A stretch of 64,000 bases of DNA, from the NCBI RefSeq assembly GCF_007655135.1, contig NC_045132.1, forward strand, positions 6,324,001-6,388,000, given 5' to 3'. Shown piece after piece: positions 1 to 13,089 of the stretch (the stretch's first letter is position 1; each line of letters starts with the position of its first letter). A program made the position numbers and the translations under genes. Under the pieces are notes generated by a model that had not been told where the DNA came from, made no database searches, and worked only from the letters and a program-made list of their open reading frames with translations. The stretch is from Punica granatum (lineage: Eukaryota; Streptophyta; Magnoliopsida; Myrtales; Lythraceae).

Positions 1-230
1 GGAATATACTTACACACCCTATAACCAATTCAAGTTGGAACTTAATGAGTTCAGCTTAATTGCAATCCGTAGGAATATAGGGGATTGGTTGAGCTAAATA
101 TCTTTCTGAAGCAATTCGGAAGGTACTTAGGAAATACTTGTGAATTTGAGGTTAGTAGATTCTGTTTAATTGAATTAGAGATAGATGAGATATATCGATC
201 TACTGAAGTGTGGGGGAAATTATATTCTAA
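1..230 (+). repeat. Dispersed repeat R1, copy 1 (cut by window edge)
   Basis: This stretch matches, in opposite orientation, the sequence near 29930-30130. Shared blocks read GGAATATACTTACACACC, then AACCAATTCAAGTTG, then GAGGTTAGTAGATT. The copy is truncated by the window start. No coding sequence was recognised. The larger copy spans about 29715-31150 and looks like non-coding retroelement-derived DNA, but I cannot assign a family. Confidence 0.7.
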
Positions 231-742
231 GTGATCTCACCAATTGATTTTCAGTTATCTTTAATTGCCTTATATTTCAAAAACCAATTTTATGATTAGC
301 TTGGCTTCGATTACATTATGAAAATTTCGAACGTTAGTAGAATTTTACGTCAAGTCCTTGTGAGAACTATAAAATCCAAAACTATAACGCCATAAGCACT
401 ATAATCTTATATTTGAATGCAAAAGTTAAACAAAATTTGAAAAATTACTCTTGGAAGGTACGGGTAACAAAGGACTCGCAAGTTTATAAATTGCAGACGT
501 CTTCATTTTCTTTAATTACATCATATTCTCCTTTACTAAGTATTATTCGTAAAATTTCTAATCTTATTCATACCTCTCCTTTTAAAAACAAAACTATAGG
601 CTTCATATTCGAGAGTGAATCCATTTAACGCATCACAAACACACTCCGTGATATAAAATTAATGACATCATATATCATAATCTAATCCATACATAAAAGT
701 ACGAGGCCTTTGACAGTGTTTTTCCAATTTTAATAATTCCAG
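231..742. other. AT-rich non-coding DNA
   Basis: No protein similarity or RNA gene is visible. Short open frames here lack any recognisable domain and are best read as chance. Confidence 0.6.
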
Positions 743-962
743 AAATGCCCTCGTACTCTCATGAATTTTTTTTCGTGCATTTCCGATTTGCGACTTTTAG
801 TCGCACCCTTTCCAATATATTTATATTTCGATTCTCTATTCATTTCAAATTTAAATGGCCTTGTACTCTTGTGATTTTTCATTGCACACTTTCGGTTCGT
901 AACTTTTGGCCGCACCCTTTCTAATATATTTATGTTCCGGTTCTCTATTCATTGCAAATTTT
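743..962. repeat. Two-copy tandem duplication, 110-bp unit
   Basis: Two diverged copies lie head to tail, starting at 743 and 853. Both contain a CGCACCCTTTC-type block, then TATATTTAT, then GGTTCTCTATTCATT-like sequence. Divergence suggests an old local duplication. No gene is seen. Confidence 0.75.
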
Positions 963-1136
963 CGCTATTTGTTGCCTCACGTCCCGTGCAAAATATTTAG
1001 CCTTTATTGCAGGTACATTGCTCTATTTATCTGAAATGGCTACATATATGGTTGTCTACTCATGATCGTGATATGACTTAAGCAGGAACCAGATTAAAAT
1101 TTCAAATTTCCTATGTTCAATTGGTCGGAAGAGAAA

Positions 1137-1187
1137 ATGATGATATCATCATCATCATCATTATTATTACTATTATTATTTTTTTTT
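1137..1187. repeat. ATC/ATT microsatellite with T-run
   Basis: An ATC trinucleotide run grades into ATT repeats and ends in a poly-T tract. Open frames through it encode only Ser/Leu or Asn/Asp runs and are not genes. Confidence 0.85.
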
Positions 1188-2514
1188 TTGGAGCGAATGC
1201 TGATCGGTATTGTGAAAATGGCAAACACAGATTGTCGTCTCTTATTACCTAAATTTCCTTTATTCCTAGATTTCCTGATTATGGCAAAACTCATATCTGT
1301 CCTAAATTTCCTTTTTTACTTAAAATTTTGTTGGGAATTTTTTTATTGAAAAAAGGAAAAGATCCTTCTTCCAAACTCGGACAGGCCGTGCAGAGCTTGT
1401 CATCTCATCTCCGACGACCAGATGGCCGAGAATGGCCACCTAGGCCTATTTGTTTGTCAAACTCTAAACGAACAGATGCCAATTGTCGGAACGCCGGGTT
1501 TGGCCGCCCCGTGTTCAGAAACCCTCTCTGCTTCGCCCAACCCTGGCCTCGAGAGGCATAGCCGACATCTCAGCTTGTCTGCGATATGTGACGTCCTACA
1601 TGGTGGAGAGGTGTTTGATGTCGTTCTGCGTGCATAGGCGGCTGCAAAGGCCAGATATGGCCATCGCGAGGTCGGATCCGCTTTGTCGCAAGGAGCCCAT
1701 GTGGAGGAAACGTTTATTCCGTAATTGCTAATGATATTACAAGTGTAATATGTCGAGGATGATCTGATCCTCTCAATTCTTATTTCATACTGTTCATCAC
1801 TTGAACCCAGTTAGCGATCAATGAAGTACGACAACCGCAACGTACTGACACGTCCTGACAGACGATGGTGGGATTTCTATATATTCTGTAGGCAGCGGTG
1901 GGATTTCTATATTTTCCACTCGCCCCCCCCACTTTGAATATGCATGTATGTATGCTTTCTGCTATCTGTAAAATGTGCTTGGATGTAGCCTTACCATGTT
2001 ATCAAATCTGATTCGTCCATCCTGAAGAAAATGAACTCTCCCATTTTCAATTTTAAAAACTTTTAAAAATAATTTTTAATTTTAAATATTTTTAATTTTA
2101 AATTAAAATTATTTTAAAAACTTTTAAAAATAATAAAAAAATTGTTTAAAAAATTTTTAAAATAATTTTTTTATTTTTTCTATATTTTAAGTATTTTTTC
2201 TGTATTTTTTTTATTATTTTATGTATTTTTATTGGAGTTTTTTTTTTCAGATTTTATGTCATCTTAAATAACGTGACGCACTATAATTAGTTCCACGTAA
2301 CAAAAGTGACACATATGACACGCCACGTTAGCAAAATGTTAACGGCGTCAGGAGCAATTAACGGAATGCACTACATTGAAATGATTTTGAAACTTTTTAT
2401 ATCAACAAGTTACCAAAAAAATATTTTTGACCAACCTAAAACATTCATGAAATTTTTTGGACCACCGGTGCAATTAACCCTTGATTGTTTAAAATATATT
2501 TATATTTTTCTGTT
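1188..2514. other. Non-coding, with a GC-richer patch at 1380-1730
   Basis: The 1380-1730 patch is GC-richer than its surroundings and is open in several frames. I recognise no domain in any of them, and no splice-consistent gene can be drawn. 2040-2240 is nearly pure A/T. The GC-rich patch could be an old gene-derived or transposon-derived fragment. Confidence 0.4.
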
Positions 2515-2672
2515 GCAAGAGAGATCCATGGGTCTAATACAATTAAGTAGAAATCATAATAACTAATAAAAGAGTACAAATAATTCCACTGAGTATCGAA
2601 TTCGGAACTCATTGGTTACTAGACGAGAGTAGGTGCTACTGCACTACACATGCGACAATAGTTCGAACCCAC
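2515..2672 (-). repeat. tRNA-derived SINE-like repeat, family B, copy 1
   Basis: Read on the minus strand this copy starts with a tRNA-like head: an A-box-like stretch around 2610-2650 and a B-box-like GAATTCGATACTC near 2590-2602. A tail follows with the conserved words TTATTAGTTATTA and GTATTAGACCCATGG. The same tail recurs at 5073-5165, 5690-5790 and 61938-62020, which defines a dispersed family. It was probably copied by LINE machinery in trans. Confidence 0.6.
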
Positions 2673-3178
2673 TATTCATCCACATGGACACCTGGCCAAC
2701 CTTTCCTTAACTTTTCATGGAAAATTTGACGTCATGCCATAATTAATACTACATTCTAAACGTTTTGAAATATAATGTAATTTTAAAAAGTTATGATAAA
2801 ATTAACAAAAAAGTAAAATGTTGTACTATAATATATATTTATATATATATATATATAAAAGAAAAATGAATTTACTATTAAGATTACTCAAAACGACTTC
2901 TTCATTTCCCATTTTCTCTCACTACTAGAATAATATCAATTTGAGAGGATTTTTTGCTAGGGAATTTTCCCTAGCAAATTATCCAAAGCAAATCCCTCCC
3001 AAAGTGAGAGGGAAAGTTGTAGGAAATTATTTGCGTGGGAATTCCGAGGGATTTGGCACGGATGAAAATTTCTACGGAAAAGTTCCCCCTCAAATCCCTA
3101 GCAAAAATTAAAAAAAAAATTGAAAAAAAATACATAAAAGGCTTGCTAGGTATATATCCATTGCAAATCCGAAGCTAA

Positions 3179-3359
3179 GGGGGCGTTTGGTTTCAGAGTT
3201 AAAGTAACTTTGATTTTGATTTTGATTTTAATCGTGGAAAAAGACAAATGAGATAGTATTATAAATTTGATTTGGGAAACGTGTGTTTTTGTTGTGTAGT
3301 GGGTAGAGTTAAAATCAAAATCATAATTTTAAAATCTGATCATGAAACCAAACAGGCCC
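3179..3359. mobile_element. Tourist-like MITE (181 bp), TSD TAA
   Basis: The terminal inverted repeats are GGGGGCGTTTGGTTTCA and, on the minus strand, GGGCCTGTTTGGTTTCA. TAA is present on both sides (3176-3178 and 3360-3362). A 3-bp TWA duplication with a GTTTGG-containing terminus is the hallmark of PIF/Harbinger-derived Tourist MITEs. It is nested in the 2921-4918 element. Confidence 0.75.
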
Positions 3360-3362
3360 TAA

Positions 3363-3604
3363 ATATTTATGTTGCTTTTGGTTTCATAGTATAATTTTAA
3401 AATCAGATTTTGATTTTGAAAAAGAGTGATATAAATGAGACTTACCATTTGACTTTGTATGAATTATTTTGTTTTGTTATGGAAAAAAAGTGGTATAAAT
3501 AGAGCCCACTCTTTGACTTTATATGAGTTATTTGTTTTGTTATTGGTAGAATTAAGTTAAAGTTGTGATTTTAAAATGTAATTGGCAAACCAAACAAGTC
3601 ATAG
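3363..3604. mobile_element. Degenerate Tourist-like MITE, related to its neighbour
   Basis: The left end contains TTTTGGTTTCATAG and the right end CAAACCAAACAAGTCATAG, which are inverted relatives. Internal words such as ATTTTAAAATCAGATTTTG are shared with the 3179-3359 MITE. A clean target duplication is not visible. Confidence 0.45.
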
Positions 3605-4156
3605 CTTTGGATTTGCGATCTTCCCTCGCAACCCTTAAATATATATTACTATTTTTTTTTCCTTCTTCCTCCTAGCTTCTTCCTCAGAGACATGCAGGGA
3701 GGTCTTCGACTTCCAAGCCCAAGAATTTCGCCTGGATCAAGCTGCAGGAAGAGGAAGTCCATCGTAAACTCAAGCAACTAGATCGAGCTTCGACTGCTCT
3801 AGCTTGTATCTCTCTCTCTCCACCCACCCCCTGTCTCCCAATCGAGCTTCAAAACTTCTTCAAATTGATGCATCAGCTGCTTACCGGCAAGGGAATGAAG
3901 TAATCGGTGCCACCCCTCACCGCCCCCGCTCGGTGCCCCCTAGATCCCAGGCCTCCAGCTCGTTGCTGTCCTGTTAGAGCTCATTTTCTAGTTAGAGCCT
4001 CGATTAGAGCCCCGATTTGGCCCCCTCAGTTCGGCCCCTCGTAGGCTAAGAAGCCCGCCACGATTATCTGTCATTGGAATACGTCTTACTGCTTTGAACC
4101 TTTACGTTTTTGAACTTTGCTATCTATATGACACTAATAGTAGGCTTAAGATACTA

Positions 4157-4471
4157 ACACTCCTTTGGTTTGTGAATTATATTTTTAAAATTTTAACTCT
4201 AATTTTAACTTTACTCGCTACATAATAAAAATCAACAACATAATTATTATTTTTTCCGTTTTTTTCAATTTTTTAACAATTCAGTTCAATTTTTAATATT
4301 AAATTATCTCAACTATTCATTACTTTTTCCACAATTCAATAACACAATCATTATTTTCTATCAATTATTTATTACTTTTTTACACTTTTTCTTATAATTT
4401 AACAACACAATCATTACAAATCAATTAAAATCAAAACTCAACTCTACTTAACTCTAAAATCAAACACACCA
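4157..4471. mobile_element. Tourist-like MITE, family T, copy 1
   Basis: This element shares nearly all of its length with 47424-47707: a GTTTGGTTT-type end, AATTTTAACTCTAATTTTAACT, AATCAACAACA, and an end like AAATCAAACACACCA. An inverted relative is at 15052-15400. It has no coding capacity and is nested in the 2921-4918 element. Confidence 0.65.
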
Positions 4472-5072
4472 AGACAATGTTAACTATTTTCATAATTGTT
4501 GAATGTTGGTTGAATTGCAATGCAGCTTTTTAATGAAATTTCGATTAAGAAATGAATTTTGATTAATTTTTTAAATTTTTAATTAAATTTGCGACGGAAT
4601 TGGAAAGAAAAATCCCTGCCAATTTCCTCGCAAATTTTTGCGAGGGAAAATCCCCGGCAAATTCCTCGCAAATTTGCGAGGGAACCTTTTCCCCGCCGAT
4701 CCCTCATGAATTGTGAGAAAAAATGGCCGACGCAAATCCCTCGCAAGGGAACTATGCCTCTCATTTGCAAGGGAATGATCCTTCGTAAATCCCTCGCAAA
4801 AAAAAGCGACCAGTAATTTTGTGATGGATGTCATCCCTCTCAAATCCAAATGAAAGGATGATTTTTAGAGGGAATTGCAAGGGATTATTCCCACTCAAAT
4901 TGATGTTTTTCTAGTAGTCTCGACATATATATTACTATTATTCTTATTTATGTTCATACTATATTTCTCGTAATTCATGACATCTTAATTTTTTCTGATA
5001 AAACTGTGAATATTTTTTCCCTTTTTTTTTTTGTAAAATACGGAGCTTGGAGCTTTCATCGTCGCTTTCTTT

Positions 5073-5165
5073 TTTAATAAGGACCAATCATGGATTTAAT
5101 ACAATAAAATAGGTATCCTAATAGCTAATAAATTGGTATAGGTAGTCTCAACGGGTATTTCATCA
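5073..5165 (-). repeat. SINE-like repeat, family B, partial copy 2
   Basis: It shares ATGGATTTAATACAAT, then CCTAATAGCTAATAAA, then a TCTCAACGGG-like block with the fuller copy at 2515-2672. The tRNA-like head is missing or diverged. Confidence 0.5.
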
Positions 5166-5380
5166 TCTATCTTTATTCTTGTTCTATTTCTCCATGTGAA
5201 CTTTCTCTGTACATTTATTTTTTGATTTATTTCTTGGAAGGGCTTGTTTATGTAAGGTTGGGTTGAAATAATTTGTTACAATTCCATATATATTTGATCT
5301 TTATATGTTTGTAGATGTTGAGATGCTGCAATGGCTTATTGTTAGACAATTTGGGACCAATAATTAGAGTAGGTTGAAAA

Positions 5381-5568
5381 GATTATATGGTATTGGGAAC
5401 AGAAGGAGTAATGAAGTCAATACTGAGGTTCTGTGCTATTATTAAGTTGTACTTATCTTCCTTCTTCTTCTAAAGATTATATGGTATTGGGAACAGAAGG
5501 AGTAATGAAGTCAATACTGAGGTTCTGTGCTATTATTAAGTTGTACTTATCTTCCTTCTTCTTCTTCT
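5381..5568. repeat. Direct duplication, 94-bp unit, ending in CTT repeats
   Basis: GATTATATGGTATTGGGAAC and what follows it are repeated almost identically at 5381 and 5475. Each copy ends in CTT repeats, and the second copy runs into the long CTT array. The near-identity indicates a recent slippage or unequal-exchange event primed by the microsatellite. Confidence 0.9.
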
Positions 5569-5635
5569 TCTTCTTCTTCTTCTTCTTCTTCTTCTTCTTC
5601 TTCTTCTTCTTCTTCTTCTTCTTCTTCTTCTTCTT
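5555..5635. repeat. (CTT)n microsatellite, about 27 units
   Basis: An essentially perfect CTT trinucleotide array. An open frame through it would be a poly-Phe protein and is not credible. Confidence 0.95.
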
Positions 5636-5689
5636 TCCTTTCTACTGCTGTGGTTATTATATCATCATAAAAGTTTTTTCTTTTTTTAA

Positions 5690-5790
5690 GGGTGGCTTAT
5701 GGATTGGTACAAGATTAGCGAAATCTAAATAAAGAGATACAAAAGTTCCACTAATAAAAATCAAAGCTGAAATCTTATGATTCTAAAGAG
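5690..5790 (-). repeat. SINE-like repeat, family B, degenerate copy 3
   Basis: It retains the order GGATTGGTACAAGATTA, then AAATAAAGAGATACAAAAG, then TTCCACTA in line with the family B tail. It lies just downstream of the CTT array and about 360 bp beyond the peroxidase stop codon. Confidence 0.35.
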
Positions 5791-6150
5791 CTTAAATGGG
5801 GATGAAATGCGCATGAACCAATGCTCCTCGTCAATGAATGAAGAAACAATCTACCGAAAAGAACGAAAGAAGAAATTATAGATTTTTATGCCACTGTACT
5901 AAGTCCCCTTCCTCCTCGTAGTCAAAATGAAATATATAGAACTTGATGAGCAGCAAATTTGCAGTACTTTCATTGAAGTTTTCCCTTAACCTGCCAGATG
6001 TAAATTCAAACTGATCATATATCGTATAAATTATTACTCAGATCGCAATCCTTATTCAAAGAAAATGCTCGGTTCAATGGAACAAAAAGATTGCACGACC
6101 ACACAATAGTGAAGGACGATATCGAATAGCTTCGTCATCGATCATGGATC

Positions 6151-7657
<1,507 letters not shown>

Positions 7658-7747
7658 CTTTCCGCGAACTTACAAAGGCAAAGAGATTCGAAACTTGGAA
7701 TTTGGAGATCTTTGCCTTTGATGAGGGTATGGACATGGCAAGGCGGG

Positions 7748-7755
7748 TATTTATA
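7748..7755 (-). promoter_or_regulatory. TATA box of the peroxidase gene
   Basis: On the minus strand the sequence reads CCCTATAAATACCCG, with TATAAATA about 90 bp upstream of the peroxidase ATG. This spacing suits a plant core promoter with a 5' leader of roughly 60 nt. Confidence 0.7.
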
Positions 7756-7759
7756 GGGA

Positions 7760-10197
7760 AAGTAGTTTGGCATTTTTGAATTTGATAATTGTGAATAGAA
7801 GGGACAGAGAAGAGGAAAATTGATTGAAGGAAACAAAAAGATGGAGTAGGTAGCTAACTGCTTCCATAGCAATTATCAGACAAAGATTTGGAAGAAAGAT
7901 TGGAGTTGGTACGTGCCAATCAACATTATAAATTCGATTCACACGGCCAATTAATTGGTCAACTCATTCGGATTGGAAGCTAGAAACCTTCACGTCGAGA
8001 AGACGTGGTCGTAGTCTGTTGCCTCGTGATCAGATAAAAGTCGGGACAGGCGAATGTTAACCTGGCCAAGTTAAAGTGCATAATGTAGTTCCATAAAAAG
8101 AGCTAGGAATTCAATTAAAAAGGACCCAATGACTTCCAAAGAATTGAACAAGCTGCATGAGGTGAATATCTCATGTACAGTACGGTCGCGTAGAGTAGCA
8201 ATAAGGGCGACTTAACCGTCAACTTTTTCAATATATCAATCCAAAAACACCAAACTCTGCCTTATGTAATATCGGTCCTAGATGCTGCACTGACGTGATT
8301 TATAGCAGCATCAAGAAATATAATTAAAATTTTACTAGAAAATAAAAAAATTATCAAATAAATGTATTCATTTTTAAAAATTCATAATTTTTATAATTTA
8401 TTAAATAGTATGTAACTAACAGTATTTTATTAAAAAATTACAATAATATATACTTTAAAATTAAAAAATTTCCATTTACAATAATTATAAAAATTAATGA
8501 TCTCAAAAGTGCCAAAAAAATTCATTCAACAATCTAGCCATTCTGAGATCATCTAATCAGTCCCACCATATTTCCTCTAATTATATGTATAGATCGTCAT
8601 AGTACGATTGACCTCTGGATAATTGGCCATGATCAGTCTTGTAGTCCAACAGATTGGGATAACACACATACATACGCCTCTTGGTCCGGTTTGATTATGT
8701 AAATAAAGATCTGCCAAGTTGCTCAAGTGTTCGAATGTTCGATGATTGATTGGAAATGCCCCTCAGCCAGCCTTAGCGTCCACGTATATTGACCATTACT
8801 CTATTATACCGATAACGACCTTGATTAAATTAAGCTATCTGGGTTCGTTGTCATGGTGAAGATTTCTTTCAATTTACTTTTGTTTATTTTGATATAAGCT
8901 AATCAATGATGTATGGTCAAAGTCAACCTTGCATAGAAGCAAAACATAGTAACCTAATGGTAATGAGACATGATAAAGATAATGTATAAGAAAGGGGTAG
9001 GAGTGAACTCACCTGCTCTGTTGACAAAACTGCACGCAATTTGCTTGACTATGTCCATAGTTTTATATGGTCACTGCATTGAACATACTAACGGGTCTCC
9101 TTAGTGTTTTTTTTTTTTGGGGGTAAACGGGTCTCCTTAGTTTCAAACATCAGCAAAACCACAAATACACCTTTACATGTTTTGCCTCGGTGAAAGACAG
9201 GTCTGAATCGGAATGTTCCGATTATTAATTGAACGACTCAGCATCAAACATAACCTCTCGATGGCACCCTTCTTGACAGGGAGCCATTGCATTGGAGGCC
9301 CCCAACATGTCTAATGGCACGTGAATGCACTACATCGTTGACATAGCGGGTGTTGATGGAATTGTCAGAATTAAATCCGAGTCATGGGAAAAAAAATGGT
9401 ATTCACATTATTAGTGTTACCATACAAATATGATTAAATTCCACATGATCTGCCTATGTCTCGGGAGACATGAGTAACTACAAAAAGGAACTTTACATTG
9501 ATTTATTTCTTTCTTTTTCTAGTTTTGGCTTAAAGGAACTTTAGCTTAAATTGATTTATAGGCTTGGGAGAGAGGTCATGTATATTCTAAGTTTACGTAT
9601 GGAGACCATACAATTTACCGCCGTTGACTATTACAATTTTAAAACTGGAGAAAGTATGAAAGCAACATCACTTCTCCCAAAGAGGGGGGAAAAAATTCCA
9701 AGTAAATATCCATAATTTTATTACAAGGTTAAATCAGACAATTAAATACCTCATGGCGATGGGCAAGCCGATGTCAAATGACGGTTAGTGACGCCTCTGG
9801 CCAAATACGAAGATATCCAGAGTAGACACACAAGCCAATCCTACGAAGACAGCCCTGAAGGGGAGGCCCTTGACCCCATTCCCATGACTGGGGCTCAACA
9901 AGCCTCGGCGTAGTATTGGAGGCTTGATGAACCGTTGAGCACCATTGCCAAGGCTAGGGCTCGATGAGAGTAGCCCCGATGGCAAATGCATGCCAAGTCC
10001 CCTTCGTCTCATGGGCTTGAGTCGGGCCTGGTCCCTTGGCCTGGTGACCTAATCCCAGTCCAAGGTTGGGCCAACCCAATTGCAGGGTTGGTGCCGAGGA
10101 AGGTCGATACAAGGCAAGTCGGCCCAATTAAGGGACAATATTGCGACCCATTAAGTTTAGCGAAAAGGCTGATTTATTTATTTATTTCATTTTTTTG
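7760..10197. other. Intergenic AT-rich DNA upstream of the peroxidase
   Basis: It includes the likely peroxidase promoter region. 8320-8520 is highly A/T. A GC-richer stretch at 9780-10130 has short open frames but no recognised domain. No RNA gene is seen. Confidence 0.5.
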
Positions 10198-10364
10198 TGT
10201 GTATACTCTAGCATCCAGAAGTCTAATGGCCCCGACTAATCAGTCAAGTTGAGTTGGCCAATTAATGGGTAAAACTCTCACAATCTTGATTTTTCAATCT
10301 ACAAGACTTGAACTCAAGACATTATATAAGAAAAATAAGTGCCGAATCAATTGAAGCAACTTGC
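10198..10364 (-). repeat. tRNA-derived SINE-like repeat, family A, full copy
   Basis: On the minus strand it begins GCAAGTTGCTTCAATTGATT, an A-box-like tRNA start, followed about 40 bp on by GAGTTCAAGTCTTG, a B-box-like segment. The body contains GAGAGTTTTACCC and GGCCAACTCAACTTGACTGA and ends at ATTAGACTTCTGGATGCTAG. Copies at 12597-12695 and 58722-58881 share this order. It has no coding capacity. Confidence 0.7.
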
Positions 10365-12596
10365 TTTCTTTTTTTTCTTTCTTGGCCATCTGAATAGGGC
10401 TTATTCAGATTTGAGGAAATGCCTAGCCTACTGTAGAGTTTATGTGGCATGAAAATTTCCATAAATAGCTATTTCTTTCAAAGAGTAGGTAAGTTCTTTC
10501 TACTGGCTTAGAAATTTGGACTCCATTATTCAGACAAGTAACCTAAAGCTTCGAAGAGGTCTCACGAAAACACTGCTAGAGTCTCCTGCCGACCTTATTT
10601 CGGGCCACAAATTAATTTGTTATGTCATTGTACCTCCCGGGTAGCTTATAGATATGAATCATTCAGGAAGACAGACACAAATAACTTAAATTCGTGCACC
10701 GAATTATGGAAGGTTGAAGTCAGAAAAGCCATGGTGCTGGATCCTCTAAAGGGCCAAATTTATAGATAGGCGAATTCCAAAATCCTATACTATATGAACT
10801 TTAATACGATAAATTTCATATCCACGCTAGATAGTAGTAATTAAAAAGTTCATAAGCAAATAATTCATGTAAAATATTTCATAAACATAATCTCAATTAT
10901 CAATTCAATTTATAAAAAATTACAAAAAATTCCTAACTAGTTTATTATTAATCAAAATATTAATAATCATAGACTCTATAAAGATTTTGCATTAAAGAGC
11001 TCATAAGCAAATAATTATTTTTTTCCACTCATATTTCATATATTAAGTTTTGTAAATTTGAATAATTTTAGATAAAATGACTTATAACTGGGATGAAAGA
11101 TTTACTCAATTTAACTTTTATAAGGCTAATAATGATTATTAAAATTAAGTAAAGTTTAATAATTCTAATGTCTTTACAATTATGTATATTTATTTACTAA
11201 CAAAATAACAATTGCTTATAAAATAACAATAAGTGATTAGAATTTTTCTTTAATATTTTTTTGGATATATTTTCTTTAATTACAATTATAATAAATGCTA
11301 TTCAATTTCTATATAGCATACTAATTTATTAAACATTTATGATTCCACCCTTATTCAATAGGGTGAGATACAACTATATATATACACTAACAAAATAGCA
11401 ATTGCTTATAAAATAATAATATTTTCATGCGATAGTAGAGTAAGAAATGATATTACTAATATTGAAAAGTATAAAATCTTAGTAAATTAATATCACGTGA
11501 CTTGTTTTAAAATTGATATAACATTCTAAATTCAATTTTTTTTGTTTAAAAAACATATAGACATGGAGGAAAAAATAAGAAATGTAATTAGATAACATGA
11601 TAAGAAAATATAAAAATACAAATTTTATAAAAATTAAAATATTAACTCATGCTTTTTGGATATAACTACCATATCTATTTGTATTGCACATAGAATTTTC
11701 ATTATATTTATTAGCATATAATTGTACTCAACTCCTCTGCATTAAGTATCTCATATATTTTTTATATATTATTATTACTATTATAGCTTCTCCTTACAGC
11801 ATATTTCATTTGATCCCAATACCTTTTTGACACGTGATATCATGCTAGAATGTACTCAAATATTATGAAGATTCCTTATTTTTTGTGTAAAATTATGAGG
11901 ATTCTTTTATTTAGTAATAAAAAGTAAAAACTATATGGGGTGCATTATAACGTTTGAAAATATGCACCAATTATATTAATACAATAAATCTATAAATACA
12001 AAATATTATAATTTTTATTAAGTACATATTTAATTGAAAACTCATCACTAAGAACCCCATTAATTTTAACTGTTCTTCAAAATTCGTTTAAACCATCTCG
12101 CAATTACGATCAACCCAAGCAAGGATTGTCGATAGGCTTGAGTAACCTTGCATTTCATCGAAAAATGGTGGCGACTTAAAATAAAAAATTCATGTTTCTT
12201 ATAAAAAAATTCATGTTCCTTTTTTTATTAAAAAATTTAGGATAGTTTTTATTATATTTGAAAATATTATAACCGTTTCTATATATCATAGAATTTTTAC
12301 AATCTTTATCTTTAGCGAACATACCATTTATCTTATTTATCTTATGCCATACTATAGTTTACACTCATTATACAAGGTGCGGTCAATAGATAAACAAAAA
12401 ATAATTTTAGAAACATTATTTTGATATTAACTTTTTAACCTGAAAGTATGGGTCTTCCTCTTAGTATTGTTTAAGTATCATAATTTATAGCAGTATGGTC
12501 ATTAATAATATCATGGGTTTTCTTTTTAGAATGTGAACAGAAACTGAGTATGTAAGGGTTAATTTAGATCATAATTGTCTTCTAAATGGAGAAAAT
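10365..12596. other. AT-rich intergenic DNA
   Basis: No gene is recognised. The 10780-11340 part is a dispersed repeat, listed separately. Confidence 0.5.
10780..11340 (+). repeat. AT-rich dispersed repeat, copy 1
   Basis: It aligns in the same orientation with 17975-18495 over about 500 bp. Collinear words include AAGCAAATAATT, GTAAAATATT, CATATTAAGTTT-like sequence, TTATAAGGCTAATAATGATT and TTTTCTTTAAT. The type is unknown. No terminal structure could be fixed. Confidence 0.6.
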
Positions 12597-12695
12597 TATT
12601 AATTGGGAGAGTTTTACCTCTTAGTGAGCCGACTTGACTTGAACTGAATTAATTGGAACACATTGGACTTCTGGATACTAGGATACACATAAAAA
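12597..12695 (+). repeat. SINE family A, 5'-truncated copy
   Basis: It contains GAGAGTTTTACCTCTTAGTG, then CTTGACTTGAACTGAATTAA, then CATTGGACTTCTGGATACTA, in the same order as the family A body. The tRNA-like head is missing, as in a 5'-truncated retrocopy. Confidence 0.65.
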
Positions 12696-13030
12696 AATTA
12701 AATGATAATTTATTTTAAACATATTATTTATAATTATAACATGAAAAAAAAATAGCATAGATGATGGACGCAATTTTTGCATGTCAAAATTTAGAATTAA
12801 TTTTATTTAATCATTAAACAAAAATGACAAATTCATTGTACTGCGTGTTATATCGATATTTATATTTCGTAAATTATACTTGACTCAAGATTGTACTTGC
12901 TCAAAATTAAGTCCACTCTAATTTTCTAAAAGTACGTCAAATGTCCTGCATCAAGGAAAGGAAGATTATACTTGTTAAAAGTGAATAAGGAAAGGAAGAA
13001 TGAAGTGATTATTAAATTATTTATGTGAAA

Positions 13031-13064
<34 letters not shown>

Positions 13065-13089
13065 GTGACAGGTCTGAAGAAAAACTACA

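Larger units (their letters stand above)
2921..4918. mobile_element. Non-autonomous CACTA-like TIR element (1998 bp)
   Basis: The ends are inverted repeats of about 28 bp: ACTACTAGAATAATATCAAT at the left against ACTACTAGAAAAACATCAAT on the minus strand at the right. The 3-bp sequence CTC flanks both sides (2918-2920 and 4919-4921), as expected of a CACTA-type target duplication. Subterminal regions are full of TTGCGAGGGA / TCCCTCGCAA-like motifs in both orientations, typical of CACTA subterminal repeats. There is no transposase. The element has itself received at least two MITE insertions (3179-3359 and 4157-4471) and possibly a third (3363-3604). The termini begin ACTACTAG rather than the classical CACTA if the CTC duplication is taken literally. 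Confidence 0.8.

Noticed and set aside
1328..1731. Overlapping open frames in a GC-richer patch
   Set aside because: No recognisable domain, no consistent frame preference and no splice model. Left as non-coding.
5433..5732. Open frame of 99 codons with a poly-Phe core
   Set aside because: It is created by the CTT microsatellite and has no domain or codon-like composition.
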